Source of the DNA: DTKY01 sp037440765
GTDB taxonomy: Bacteria; Acidobacteriota; Terriglobia; Bryobacterales; Bryobacteraceae
Assembly: GCA_037440765.1 (NCBI GenBank)
Contig: JBBITL010000098.1
Span: 1-14,078, forward strand
Direction of reading: 5' to 3'
Length of the DNA stretch: 14,078 nucleotides
Shown here in pieces: positions 1 through 6,571 of the stretch. The position numbers and the translations under genes were made by a program. The notes beneath the pieces were generated by a model, which did not search any database, was not told the origin of the DNA, and saw only the letters and a program-made list of their open reading frames with translations. Numbering within the stretch: the stretch's first letter is position 1; the number at the start of each line of letters is the position of its first letter.

Positions 1-119
1 GCTGAAGAAGGCCTCTTCGCCCGCGAAAGACAGGCGAGGACGCCTGTCCCACACCCTAGATTCAGCGACTTGCGGTCCACGTAGGATAGGCCTCTCGGCC
101 TGTCGGGGCCTTCTTCAGC
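1..119. repeat. Palindromic repeat element with 13-bp terminal inverted repeats
   Basis: The 13 bases at 1-13 (GCTGAAGAAGGCC) are the exact reverse complement of 107-119. Inside are two 8-bp hairpins with 4-base loops. The first is GACAGGCG at 29-36 pairing with CGCCTGTC at 41-48, loop AGGA. The second is GATAGGCC at 85-92 pairing with GGCCTGTC at 97-104, loop TCTC, with one G-T pair. The two hairpins resemble each other in sequence. There is no open reading frame. Size and layout fit a MITE-like or REP/BIME-like dispersed repeat, but only one copy lies in this window, so dispersal is an inference. The left end coincides with the window edge and the element may continue outward. The bases just past the right end, CAGCAGCCTGCTG, are also near-palindromic. 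Confidence 0.7.
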
Positions 120-164
120 AGCCTGCTGGCGGCTTCGCCTGGCGCGCCGCTATGATGTAGGCAA

Positions 165-1379
165 ATGCCCGAGAAGCTGCCGCGGCTGAGAATGAACCTG
201 GATTTCCAGCCGTCGCCGGCGGCCGGCAGGCCAGGCCTGCTGATCCGCGACGCGATGGGCTACTCGGACATGAACCTCATCATCCCGCCCCCGCTGATCG
301 GCTGCCTGCGACTGTTGGACGGGGAGGGGACGGACCTGGATCTGAGGCAGGAACTGGTACGGCTCACCGGCGATCTGGAGGTCGGCGAGCTTGGCAGGCA
401 GTTGCTGCAATCGCTGAGTGAGGCCGGTTTTCTCGAGGACGCGGTCTACATGAACCTGAAGGAGACCAAGCACCGCGCCTTCGCCGAGTCGCCGGTCAGG
501 CCGTCCGCCCTGGCGGGCGCCGCATACCCGGCAGATGCGGACGCCCTCAGAACCGCCCTGGCGGGCGTTCTGGACCACGCGGGCAACTCGCCAGCGCGGC
601 CGGGCCTGGCCGGTATCGCCGCGCCGCACGTGAGCCTCCAGGGCGGTCGCGGCTGTTATCAGGCGGCCTACGGCGTGTTGGGGCCGGAACTGAAAGACCG
701 CACGTTCGTCATCCTGGGCACGTCGCATCACGGGCAGCCTGAGAAGTTCGGGCTCACGCGCAAACGCTTCGCCACCCCGCTGGGCGAGGCGGCGACGGCC
801 ACCGAGTTGGTGGATGAGCTGAGCCGGGACGCGGCCGCCGCCGTGGAACTGGAGGACTACTGCCACGCCATCGAACACTCCATCGAGTTCCAGGTACTGT
901 GCCTGCAGCACTTGTATGGCGCCGAGGTGCGCATATTGCCGGTCCTGTGTGGCGCGTGCATCCGCAGCCTGATGGGGCAGGGGCGGCCCGAGGACGATGC
1001 GGGCGTGCATGCCTTTCTGGACGCTCTCGGCGGGATGGCGGCGCGGAGGGCGGACGAGTTGTTCTGGGTTCTGGGGATCGACCTGGCCCACCTGGGGCCG
1101 CGCTACGGCGATTCCTTTTCCGCGGTGGCGCAGCGCGGACGGATGCTGGAGGTGGCCCGCCAGGACCGGGCCAGGCTGGAGCGCGTGGCGTCTGGCGACG
1201 CCGACGGCTTCTGGGAGCTGGTCAGGCGGGATCACGACCCGCTGCGCTGGTGCGGCGCGTCGGTGCTGTACACGTTCCTGCGCGCGCTCCCGCAGGCGCG
1301 CGCGGACATACTCCGCTACGAACAGTGGAACATCGACGACCGCAGCGTGGTGAGCTTCACAGCGCTGGCGTTCAGTTGA
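165..1379 (+). CDS. AmmeMemoRadiSam system protein B (MEMO-family), with N-terminal extension
   Basis: 404 aa. From about residue 113 the protein is a MEMO/class III extradiol dioxygenase-like domain. Putative metal-site residues known in human MEMO1 have clear counterparts: APH at 153-155, GTSHHG at 185-190, EHSIEFQ at 237-243, DLAH at 306-309 and CG at 363-364. The family is found with AMMECR1 and radical-SAM partners and its bacterial reaction is not established; neither partner is in this window. Residues 1-112 are an addition to the core. They contain an LLDGEG motif near 50-55 and helical segments resembling a PqqD-like winged-helix module, which is an inference. The ATG at 165 has only a weak GTAGG-like ribosome site upstream. 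The stop overlaps the convergent VWA gene by 8 bp. A cytoplasmic location is expected because no signal peptide or membrane segment is seen. Confidence 0.88.
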   Translation: MPEKLPRLRMNLDFQPSPAAGRPGLLIRDAMGYSDMNLIIPPPLIGCLRLLDGEGTDLDLRQELVRLTGDLEVGELGRQLLQSLSEAGFLEDAVYMNLKETKHRAFAESPVRPSALAGAAYPADADALRTALAGVLDHAGNSPARPGLAGIAAPHVSLQGGRGCYQAAYGVLGPELKDRTFVILGTSHHGQPEKFGLTRKRFATPLGEAATATELVDELSRDAAAAVELEDYCHAIEHSIEFQVLCLQHLYGAEVRILPVLCGACIRSLMGQGRPEDDAGVHAFLDALGGMAARRADELFWVLGIDLAHLGPRYGDSFSAVAQRGRMLEVARQDRARLERVASGDADGFWELVRRDHDPLRWCGASVLYTFLRALPQARADILRYEQWNIDDRSVVSFTALAFS

Positions 1380-2472
1380 GGGCTGACTCGGGCACTGCCG
1401 CCATCCAGTAGCCGGGGCGGGCGCGTACTCTTACGTCGCGCCGGGCCCTCCCCGTGCGGTCGATCACCTCCACCCGTATGTCGTGCCAGCCGGCTTCCAT
1501 CTTGTTGTCCGGGGTGTAGGTGAGAAGGTACTGGCTCTGCAACTCCTGGCCGATGTCGATGACAGCCCGCTCCAGGTCCCGCTGGTCCATGAAGGAGTAC
1601 TCCCGGCCGCCGGTGTACTGAGTGAAAACCTCCGACGGGTTGTCGACGAAGACAGCCTTGGCCTGCCGGAAGACCTCCACCAGCAGTGGAATGAAGGCGG
1701 CGGAGTTTGCCGGCCCGGCGCCCGACATGCCGCGCGTTGCCTCCGGCGTGGGGGGGACGCCGGGCGGCAGTGGCCGCGCGCCGGCCGGGTAGGGATCGGG
1801 CCGCGGAACCGGCGGCTTCGCTGTCAGACTGGTGACCAGGCGGTTGACGTTCACCGTATACGTGATGATGTTGTTGAACTGCTGCCGCAGCAACGCGTCG
1901 CGTTCCCGGTTCTCGCTGCCGCGGTCGCGCGTCTCGCTGATAAGCAGCAGGACGCGGCGGCGGCTGCCCGGCCGGCGGCCCAGCATCCGCGCGCCCTCCA
2001 TGGCGGCGTCCACCATGCGGCTGGTGCTGCTGCCCTGCTTGAGCTTCTTGAAGGCGGCTGAGATGAGGTCCCCGTCGGTGGTGAAGTCCTGCAACACCTG
2101 GATGCGGTGGTCGAACGAGATCACCGCGACCTCCCCCTGCTCGCCGGTCACCATGCCCTGGAACAGCGAGCCGACATTCCGCAGCTTGGGCAGCACGGCC
2201 TCCATGTCCCAGTTGGCCTGCACCGCCACCACCAGGGATACGGGGATGTAGGCGACATCAACCTTGATATCCTGGAGCCGCTCATTGTCGTAGAGGCGGA
2301 ACGCGCTGGGCTGCAAGTCCGTCACGAGCCTGCCGTCGCGGTCCGACACCGTAACCGGCGCCTGCACGACGTTGACTGTGGCCCTGAAGACCTGCCCTGG
2401 AAGGTCCTCCTGCTGGGCGGGCAGGCTCGCGGCGGCGAGTCCGACGAGCAGCACTCCGGCGCTTCGCATCAT
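1372..2472 (-). CDS. Secreted VWA-domain protein of the acidobacterial type
   Basis: 366 aa. Residues 1-20 form a signal peptide (hydrophobic GVLLVGLAAASL, then PAQ before the likely cut), so export is expected. Residues about 30-75 are the usual N-terminal beta segment of this family, with VTVSDRDGRLVTDL and FRLYDNERLQDI. A von Willebrand A fold follows at about 78-320, and ELQSQYLLTYTP at 310-321 plus the C-terminal RARPGYW are hallmarks of the acidobacterial VWFA-related family (TIGR03436 type). The DxSxS metal site expected after the first strand is replaced by QANWDM (85-90), so divalent-metal binding is probably lost. A proline-rich insert spans about 217-245. The gene starts with two ATG codons in tandem at 2472 and 2469, and no strong Shine-Dalgarno is visible. 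The function of the family is unknown; a surface or periplasmic binding role is only a guess. Confidence 0.85.
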   Translation of the reverse strand: MMRSAGVLLVGLAAASLPAQQEDLPGQVFRATVNVVQAPVTVSDRDGRLVTDLQPSAFRLYDNERLQDIKVDVAYIPVSLVVAVQANWDMEAVLPKLRNVGSLFQGMVTGEQGEVAVISFDHRIQVLQDFTTDGDLISAAFKKLKQGSSTSRMVDAAMEGARMLGRRPGSRRRVLLLISETRDRGSENRERDALLRQQFNNIITYTVNVNRLVTSLTAKPPVPRPDPYPAGARPLPPGVPPTPEATRGMSGAGPANSAAFIPLLVEVFRQAKAVFVDNPSEVFTQYTGGREYSFMDQRDLERAVIDIGQELQSQYLLTYTPDNKMEAGWHDIRVEVIDRTGRARRDVRVRARPGYWMAAVPESALN

Positions 2473-2619
2473 CTTGCTACGGGACGCTTCCCGTTTCCCT
2501 TTCGTTTCGGCGTTTCCAATCCCAACATACCACCGGGTCGCTGCCAGCCGGTACTAGAACCCGGTAATGGGGCTTTTGCTTGCTTCAGGTCATGGCCTGA
2601 TCGCGCCTGGGATGATTAG
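2473..2619. promoter_or_regulatory. Divergent intergenic region with a perfect 7-bp dyad
   Basis: This 147-bp spacer separates the minus-strand VWA gene from the plus-strand PilZ gene and must hold the control elements of both. A perfect inverted repeat ACCGGGT (2532-2538) and ACCCGGT (2559-2565) lies near its middle with a 20-base spacer, which could be an operator or a hairpin. A smaller hairpin, CGGGA-CGCT-TCCCG at 2480-2493, falls in the presumed leader of the VWA gene. No convincing -35/-10 pair could be assigned in either direction. Confidence 0.35.
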
Positions 2620-2952
2620 ATGGCAGACATGAACGCCCATGCTGAGCGCCGGCGCTCGAGGCGCTACTCCATCGAGCGCAGCCTGCAATACCGCCTGCAC
2701 GGCGTGCGGCCTGCGTTGTCAGGCGCTGGTGTGACGGTCAACATGAGCAGCGATGGGGTGCTGTTCCGGGCCCAGGAGGCCCTGCTGGTCGGAAACCCGA
2801 TCTTGTTGGAGATCAGCTGGCCAGTGCTGCTGAACGAGTCCAGGCCCTTGAAACTGGTGGTGCGCGGGCGCGTGGTTTGGAGCGGCGCCGAGCTCTCCGC
2901 CATGAGAATCGAGGGTTGGGATTTCCGCACAAGGGGCGCCGGCCCCGCGTAG
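2620..2952 (+). CDS. PilZ domain protein (probable c-di-GMP receptor)
   Basis: 110 aa, a stand-alone PilZ domain. The two signature elements for cyclic di-GMP binding are present: the arginine cluster ERRRSRR at 9-15 (an RxxxR arrangement) and NMSSDG at 41-46, matching [D/N]xSxxG. The remainder alternates in beta-strand fashion (LKLVVRGRVVW at 78-88), as expected for the barrel. Binding residues look intact, so it probably senses c-di-GMP; the output partner is unknown. The ATG at 2620 follows GGGATGATTAG, a poor ribosome site. A second in-frame ATG at 2629 is a possible start and would not affect the domain. The stop lies 2 bp from the stop of the convergent small gene at 2955. Confidence 0.85.
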   Translation: MADMNAHAERRRSRRYSIERSLQYRLHGVRPALSGAGVTVNMSSDGVLFRAQEALLVGNPILLEISWPVLLNESRPLKLVVRGRVVWSGAELSAMRIEGWDFRTRGAGPA

Positions 2953-2954
2953 GG

Positions 2955-3116
2955 TCAGCCGGCGTCCTCGTTCCAGCTCAGCGGCTTCTTGTGCTTCGGC
3001 TTGTCGCGCCTGGTTCCGGGCTCAAGGGGGCGGGACGGAGGCACCGGGCCGACTCGTTCGCGCGCCAGCCGGCGCACCGACTTGGAGCGGTTGTAAACTC
3101 TGCGTTTCCCTGCCAT
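2955..3116 (-). CDS. Small, strongly basic hypothetical protein (53 aa)
   Basis: The 53-codon frame runs from ATG at 3116 to TGA at 2955. A good Shine-Dalgarno GAGG lies 6 nt before the ATG. The protein begins MAGKRRVYNRSKSVRR and ends with RRDKPKHKKPLSWNEDAG. It is rich in Arg, Lys and Pro, with no membrane segment and no signal peptide. The composition suggests nucleic-acid or ribosome association, but I recognise no family. It lies 73 nt downstream of lexA on the same strand and could be co-transcribed with it. Its stop is 2 bp from the PilZ stop. Support: initiator, ribosome site, and exact fit between the PilZ stop and the lexA end. Against: it is short and basic composition can arise by chance in high-GC DNA. 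Confidence 0.6.
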   Translation of the reverse strand: MAGKRRVYNRSKSVRRLARERVGPVPPSRPLEPGTRRDKPKHKKPLSWNEDAG

Positions 3117-3189
3117 AGACGGCCTCAGCGCTCGAGGCTGGTTCTCATCTCAACACTCATCCTAAACCGGCGGGAGCGGGAACCGGTCC

Positions 3190-3804
3190 TCACAGCTTAC
3201 GGATTACGGTGCGGACGGCGCCCTGAATGACCAGGTCCGAGCGCGGGTGCAGCTCAGGATAGGCGGGGTTCTCGGCCTTCAGGTACCACTTGCCTCTCAG
3301 CCTGATCAGCCGCTTCAGCGTGCTCTCGCCGTCGATCAGGGCCACCACCACCTGGCCGGCGCGCGGGGCAGGCGTGGGCTCGACAACCACCAGGTCGCCG
3401 TCCAGGATGCCTGCGTCCTTCATCGAGTCCCCCCTGACCTTCAGCGCGAAGCAACCGTCCTTGGGGCGGAAGCCGAGGCTGGATTCGTCCAGCGACACGC
3501 AGCCGTCAGGGATGGCTGCGGCGAACTGCTCGGGCGGGCCTGCCGGGACGCGGCCGAACAGCGGCAGGTCGAAGCTCATGGACTTCACGGCTTCGAGCGG
3601 CCCGGCCAGGTCGATCTGCCGCGAGCCGCGCCTGGCGCGGCGGATGAAGCCCTTGGCCTCCAGCGTCAGCAGGTGTCCGGCCACCCCGTTCGGACTTCGG
3701 ATTCCGAAGGCTTTCTGGATCTCCGGGATCGAGGGGGAGCAACCCTGCCGGCGGCGGAAGTCCACGATGAAATCCAGGATGCTCTTCTGCCGTGCCGTAA
3801 GCAT
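3190..3804 (-). CDS. lexA: LexA repressor, SOS response
   Basis: 204 aa, the usual LexA length. Residues 1-57 form the winged-helix DNA-binding domain (MLTARQKSIL at the N-terminus, then IRSPNGVAGHLLTLEAKGFI). The self-cleavage site Ala88-Gly89 is in GRVPAGPP. The catalytic Ser127 is in VRGDSM and the Lys164 in TLKRL, as in S24-family autoproteases. It should therefore repress SOS genes and be inactivated by RecA-stimulated self-cleavage. The ATG at 3804 was chosen because MLTARQ matches the canonical LexA N-terminus; the frame is open further upstream, but that stretch is antisense to the DUF72 gene and looks non-coding. The start has no Shine-Dalgarno, and the best promoter places transcription start within a few bases of the ATG, so the mRNA may be leaderless. 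Confidence 0.96.
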   Translation of the reverse strand: MLTARQKSILDFIVDFRRRQGCSPSIPEIQKAFGIRSPNGVAGHLLTLEAKGFIRRARRGSRQIDLAGPLEAVKSMSFDLPLFGRVPAGPPEQFAAAIPDGCVSLDESSLGFRPKDGCFALKVRGDSMKDAGILDGDLVVVEPTPAPRAGQVVVALIDGESTLKRLIRLRGKWYLKAENPAYPELHPRSDLVIQGAVRTVIRKL

Positions 3805-3815
3805 GCTACTATAAA
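3787..3815 (+). promoter_or_regulatory. Candidate DUF72-gene promoter
   Basis: On the plus strand TATAAA (3810-3815, five of six matches to the -10 consensus) lies 17 bases after CTGCCG (3787-3792, a weak three-of-six -35). The predicted start near 3822 leaves a leader of about 15 nt that contains AGAAGG before the ATG at 3837. The -10 box abuts and shares a base with the opposing lexA -10 box. Confidence 0.35.
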
Positions 3816-3830
3816 TACTTACACATATAG
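3809..3830. promoter_or_regulatory. Inverted repeat CTATA-N12-TATAG, possible LexA operator
   Basis: A 5-bp inverted repeat, CTATA at 3809-3813 and TATAG at 3826-3830, sits in the 32-bp lexA/DUF72 spacer and spans both candidate -10 boxes. A dyad at this location is where an autoregulatory LexA site would be expected. The motif does not match the E. coli, Bacillus or alphaproteobacterial LexA boxes, and the stem is short, so this is position-based inference. Confidence 0.3.
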
Positions 3831-3843
3831 AAGGCCATGTCAA
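3815..3843 (-). promoter_or_regulatory. Candidate lexA promoter
   Basis: On the minus strand a perfect -35 hexamer TTGACA (3843-3838) is followed by a 17-base spacer and AAGTAT (3820-3815), which keeps the key A and T of a -10 box. Transcription would begin at about 3806, nearly at the lexA ATG (3804). The -35 box overlaps the start codon of the divergent DUF72 gene. Confidence 0.45.
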
Positions 3844-4793
3844 CCGGAAACCTGTTTGAACCGCCGGCTTTCGACCGGGCCCGGCTGGCGGGCGCCCTGA
3901 AGCGGCTGGCCGCCGAGGGCGCGTACGCCGGCACAAGCTCCTGGAAATACCCGGGCTGGATGGGGCAGATCTACACCCGGGAGCGCTACCTGAGGCGCGG
4001 GCGTTTTTCCCGGAAACATTTCGAGTCCAACTGCCTGGCCGAGTACGCCGAGACCTTCCCCGTCGTCTGCGGCGACTTCTCCTTTTACCAGTTCCCCTCG
4101 GCGGAGTACTGGCGGCGGCTGTTCCAGTCAGCACCGCCGGAACTGCTGTACGCCTTCAAGGTGCCGGAGGACGTCACGGTGAAGGTCTTTCCGGCGCACG
4201 CGCGCTACGGGGCGCGCGGAGGCGGGCAGAACCCTTCGTTCCTGAACGCCGCTCTGTTCGAGGACGCGATGCTGGGGGCGCTGGAGCCCTACCGGCGGCA
4301 GGTGGCGGCGCTGATCTTCGAGTTCGGAACTCTCTCCAGGAGCAGCTACGCGAGCGGCGGGGAGTTCGTGGCGGACCTCGACAGGTTTCTGAACGCGCTG
4401 CCCGGCGGGTGGCGCTACTCGGTGGAGATTCGGAACCCGGAGTACCTGGGCGACGGCTATTTCGCCTGCCTGAAGGCGCACGGGGTGGCGCACGTGTTTA
4501 ACGCCTGGTCGCGGATGCCGGAACTGCACCGCCAGGTCGCCATGCCGGGGGCTTTCACGGCGGGGTTCTCGGTGACGCGCGCGCTGCTTCGCCACGGGCG
4601 GTCCTATGCGCAGGCGGTGAAGGCGTTTGAGCCTTACGAGAAGGTGGCGGACGAGAACCCGGCGGCGCGCGATGCGATGCGCTCCATCATCGCCAGGGCG
4701 CGCGCCGTGCGCGAGCCGGCGTTCATTTTCGTCAACAACCGCCTGGAGGGCAACGCGCCGCTTACCATCCAGGCAGTGGTGGAGGAGTACTGA
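3837..4793 (+). CDS. DUF72 domain protein (YecE-like)
   Basis: 318 aa. Family hallmarks run in order: GTSSWKYPGW at 32-41, FYQFPSAEYW at 83-92, YAFKVPEDVT at 105-114, SVEIRNPEY at 195-203, and FIFVNNRLEGNAPLTIQ at 297-313. DUF72 proteins adopt a TIM-barrel-like fold; their reaction is not established. At 318 aa it is longer than the typical 240-280 aa; the extra length is mainly the 30-residue N-terminus and a glycine-rich insert near 125-133. The ATG at 3837 is used because the divergent promoter leaves no room upstream, although its AGAAGG ribosome site sits only 2 nt away. The shared control region with lexA suggests possible SOS-linked expression. It is convergent with the antiporter gene, with a 12-bp gap. 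Confidence 0.88.
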   Translation: MSTGNLFEPPAFDRARLAGALKRLAAEGAYAGTSSWKYPGWMGQIYTRERYLRRGRFSRKHFESNCLAEYAETFPVVCGDFSFYQFPSAEYWRRLFQSAPPELLYAFKVPEDVTVKVFPAHARYGARGGGQNPSFLNAALFEDAMLGALEPYRRQVAALIFEFGTLSRSSYASGGEFVADLDRFLNALPGGWRYSVEIRNPEYLGDGYFACLKAHGVAHVFNAWSRMPELHRQVAMPGAFTAGFSVTRALLRHGRSYAQAVKAFEPYEKVADENPAARDAMRSIIARARAVREPAFIFVNNRLEGNAPLTIQAVVEEY

Positions 4794-4805
4794 GCCGGCT
4801 GGACT

Positions 4806-6545
4806 TCAGTGTTCGGCTTTCCTCACATCGCGCGCCCCGCCGTAGAGGTCCGCTCTAACGCGCTCGCGCTCCTGGTCCATCTGCTCGGGCGTCGCGCCCA
4901 GGCGGCGGAGCGCGGCGTCGACCATGGCGATGGCCACCTCGGCCTCGCCTGAGAAGACCTCATCCGCGCCGGCGGCCCTCAGCGGGCCTGCGCCCGAGAC
5001 GAACTCCGCACGGGCCAGGACCTGGATCTTGGGGTTCAGTTCGCGGGCCGCGCGGATGATTTCGGCGCACTCCGGAGCCCCCGGCGGCGACAGCACCAGC
5101 GCGATGGCCTTCTCGATTCCGGCCTCGCGCAGCACATCGGTCCTGCATGCGTCCCCGTAGACCGCCCGGACTCCCTCTCCCGTAAGCCGCCTCACAGTGT
5201 CAAGATTAAGCTCCACGACGGTGGATTTGACCCCCTCCTGCTCCAGCAGCCTGGCGACCGTCTCGCCTACGGGACCGTATCCCACGACCACTGCCCGCGC
5301 TGCTGTGTCCTCCGTCTTGGCGGCCGGGATTCCGCTCGGCCGGCGCGGTGTGAACCAGCGCTTGGGGCGGCCCGCCATGGCCCGCTCGACCCGCGGAAGG
5401 GTGCGGTAGAGCAGCGGATTGATCACGATGGTGAGCATCGACACGGCCACCACCGAGCCGGTGAAACCCGCGGGCAGCAACCCGAGCTGCGTGCCGAGTG
5501 CGGCAAGGATGAAGGAGAACTCTCCGATCTGCGAGAGCGCCACGGCGACGCGCAGCGCGACTCTGGAGCCGTAGCCCAGCGCCAGGACCGTAAGCGCGCC
5601 TGTGAGCGGGCTTCCCAGCAGAACGATGCCCGCCATAGCGGCTATGAGCCAGGGCGCGCGCGCCAGTTCGTTGGGGTCGAAGAGCATGCCCACCGAGACG
5701 AAGAACAGCACGGCGAAAGCGTCCCGCATGGGCAGCGCCTCGGAGGCCGCTCGGTAACTGAACTCCGACTTGCCCACCACCACGCCCGCTAGGAAGGCGC
5801 CCAGCGCCATCGACACTCCGAACACTTTGGCCGAGCCCACCGCCAGGCCCAGGGCGATTACCAGCACGGTCAGGGTGAACAGCTCCCGCGAGTTGGTTCG
5901 CGCCACCGCCCCCAGCAGGCGCGCAATGAGCCGGCCCACGGGCCACAGCGCCAGCCATGTGAGCAGCACCAGTTTCACCGCCGCCGTCCCGATGGCAAGC
6001 GCCAGGCCTTCTCCAGTCGCGCCACGGCCGCCGGCCAGGACCGGCAGCACGACCAGCAGGAAGACCGTAATGATGTCCTGCACGATGAGCCACCCGATGG
6101 CGATGCGCCCGTTCAGGGTCTGGAGGTCGCGGTTGTCGAACAGGACGCGCGTGAGCACGACCGTGCTCGCCACCGATAGCGTGATGCCGAACATGAGCGA
6201 CGAGTCCCAGGACCAGCCGAACGAGTGCGCCACCGCGGCGCCCAGCGTCACGGCCGCGGAGATCTGCACCAGGGCGCCGGTGACCGCAACGCGGCGGACC
6301 GCCGCGAGATCCTTGATATGGAAGTGCATCCCGACGCCGAACATCAGCAGCACGACGCCGACCTCGGCGAACTGCTCGGCCAGCGCCCGGTCGGCTACAA
6401 AGCCCGGCGTGTGGGGGCCGATGAGGACTCCGGCTAACAGGTAACCCACGATCGGCGGCAGCTTCAGACGGAAGGCCAGAAAGCCGAAGATCAGCGCCGC
6501 GCCGAGCGCCGCCACCAGGGTCAGGATGAGTCCGGCCTCGTGCAT
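4806..6545 (-). CDS. ybaL: YbaL/KefB-type cation:proton antiporter with TrkA-N domain
   Basis: 579 aa inner-membrane CPA2 transporter. Residues 1 to about 385 hold roughly 12 membrane segments with family motifs: LKLPPIVGYLLAGVLIGPHTPG (split at 28-48), VVLLMFGVGMHF (64-75), GWLIVQD (151-157, including the membrane-buried acid D157), FALGAFLAG-like SMALGAFLAG (245-254) and FFVSVGMLFDP (281-291). The cytoplasmic TrkA-N/RCK domain starts near 417 with VGYGPVG (421-427) and an acidic E445 at the end of the next strand, indicating NAD(H)-type nucleotide binding. It should exchange K+ or Na+ for H+. Overall order matches E. coli YbaL, although YbaL has E where this has Q156. The ATG at 6545 has GGAGGGG 9 nt upstream. 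It follows the permease gene by 26 nt and probably shares its transcript. Confidence 0.92.
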   Translation of the reverse strand: MHEAGLILTLVAALGAALIFGFLAFRLKLPPIVGYLLAGVLIGPHTPGFVADRALAEQFAEVGVVLLMFGVGMHFHIKDLAAVRRVAVTGALVQISAAVTLGAAVAHSFGWSWDSSLMFGITLSVASTVVLTRVLFDNRDLQTLNGRIAIGWLIVQDIITVFLLVVLPVLAGGRGATGEGLALAIGTAAVKLVLLTWLALWPVGRLIARLLGAVARTNSRELFTLTVLVIALGLAVGSAKVFGVSMALGAFLAGVVVGKSEFSYRAASEALPMRDAFAVLFFVSVGMLFDPNELARAPWLIAAMAGIVLLGSPLTGALTVLALGYGSRVALRVAVALSQIGEFSFILAALGTQLGLLPAGFTGSVVAVSMLTIVINPLLYRTLPRVERAMAGRPKRWFTPRRPSGIPAAKTEDTAARAVVVGYGPVGETVARLLEQEGVKSTVVELNLDTVRRLTGEGVRAVYGDACRTDVLREAGIEKAIALVLSPPGAPECAEIIRAARELNPKIQVLARAEFVSGAGPLRAAGADEVFSGEAEVAIAMVDAALRRLGATPEQMDQERERVRADLYGGARDVRKAEH

Positions 6546-6571
6546 GTGCGGTTCCCCTCCATCTTATCGGC

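Noticed and set aside
150..1235. Long minus-strand open frame (361 codons) opposite the MEMO gene
   Set aside because: It is antisense to a gene with clear family motifs; its composition is Arg/Gln/Ala-rich and low in complexity, as expected of a shadow frame in high-GC DNA.
3166..3187. ACCGG/CCGGT hairpin just after lexA as a terminator
   Set aside because: The stem is only 5 bp with a 12-base loop and no T-run follows on the transcribed strand.
3805..4134. N-terminal extension of about 110 codons on lexA
   Set aside because: The extension is Arg/Ser/Pro-rich, lies antisense to the DUF72 gene, and the canonical LexA N-terminus begins exactly at 3804.
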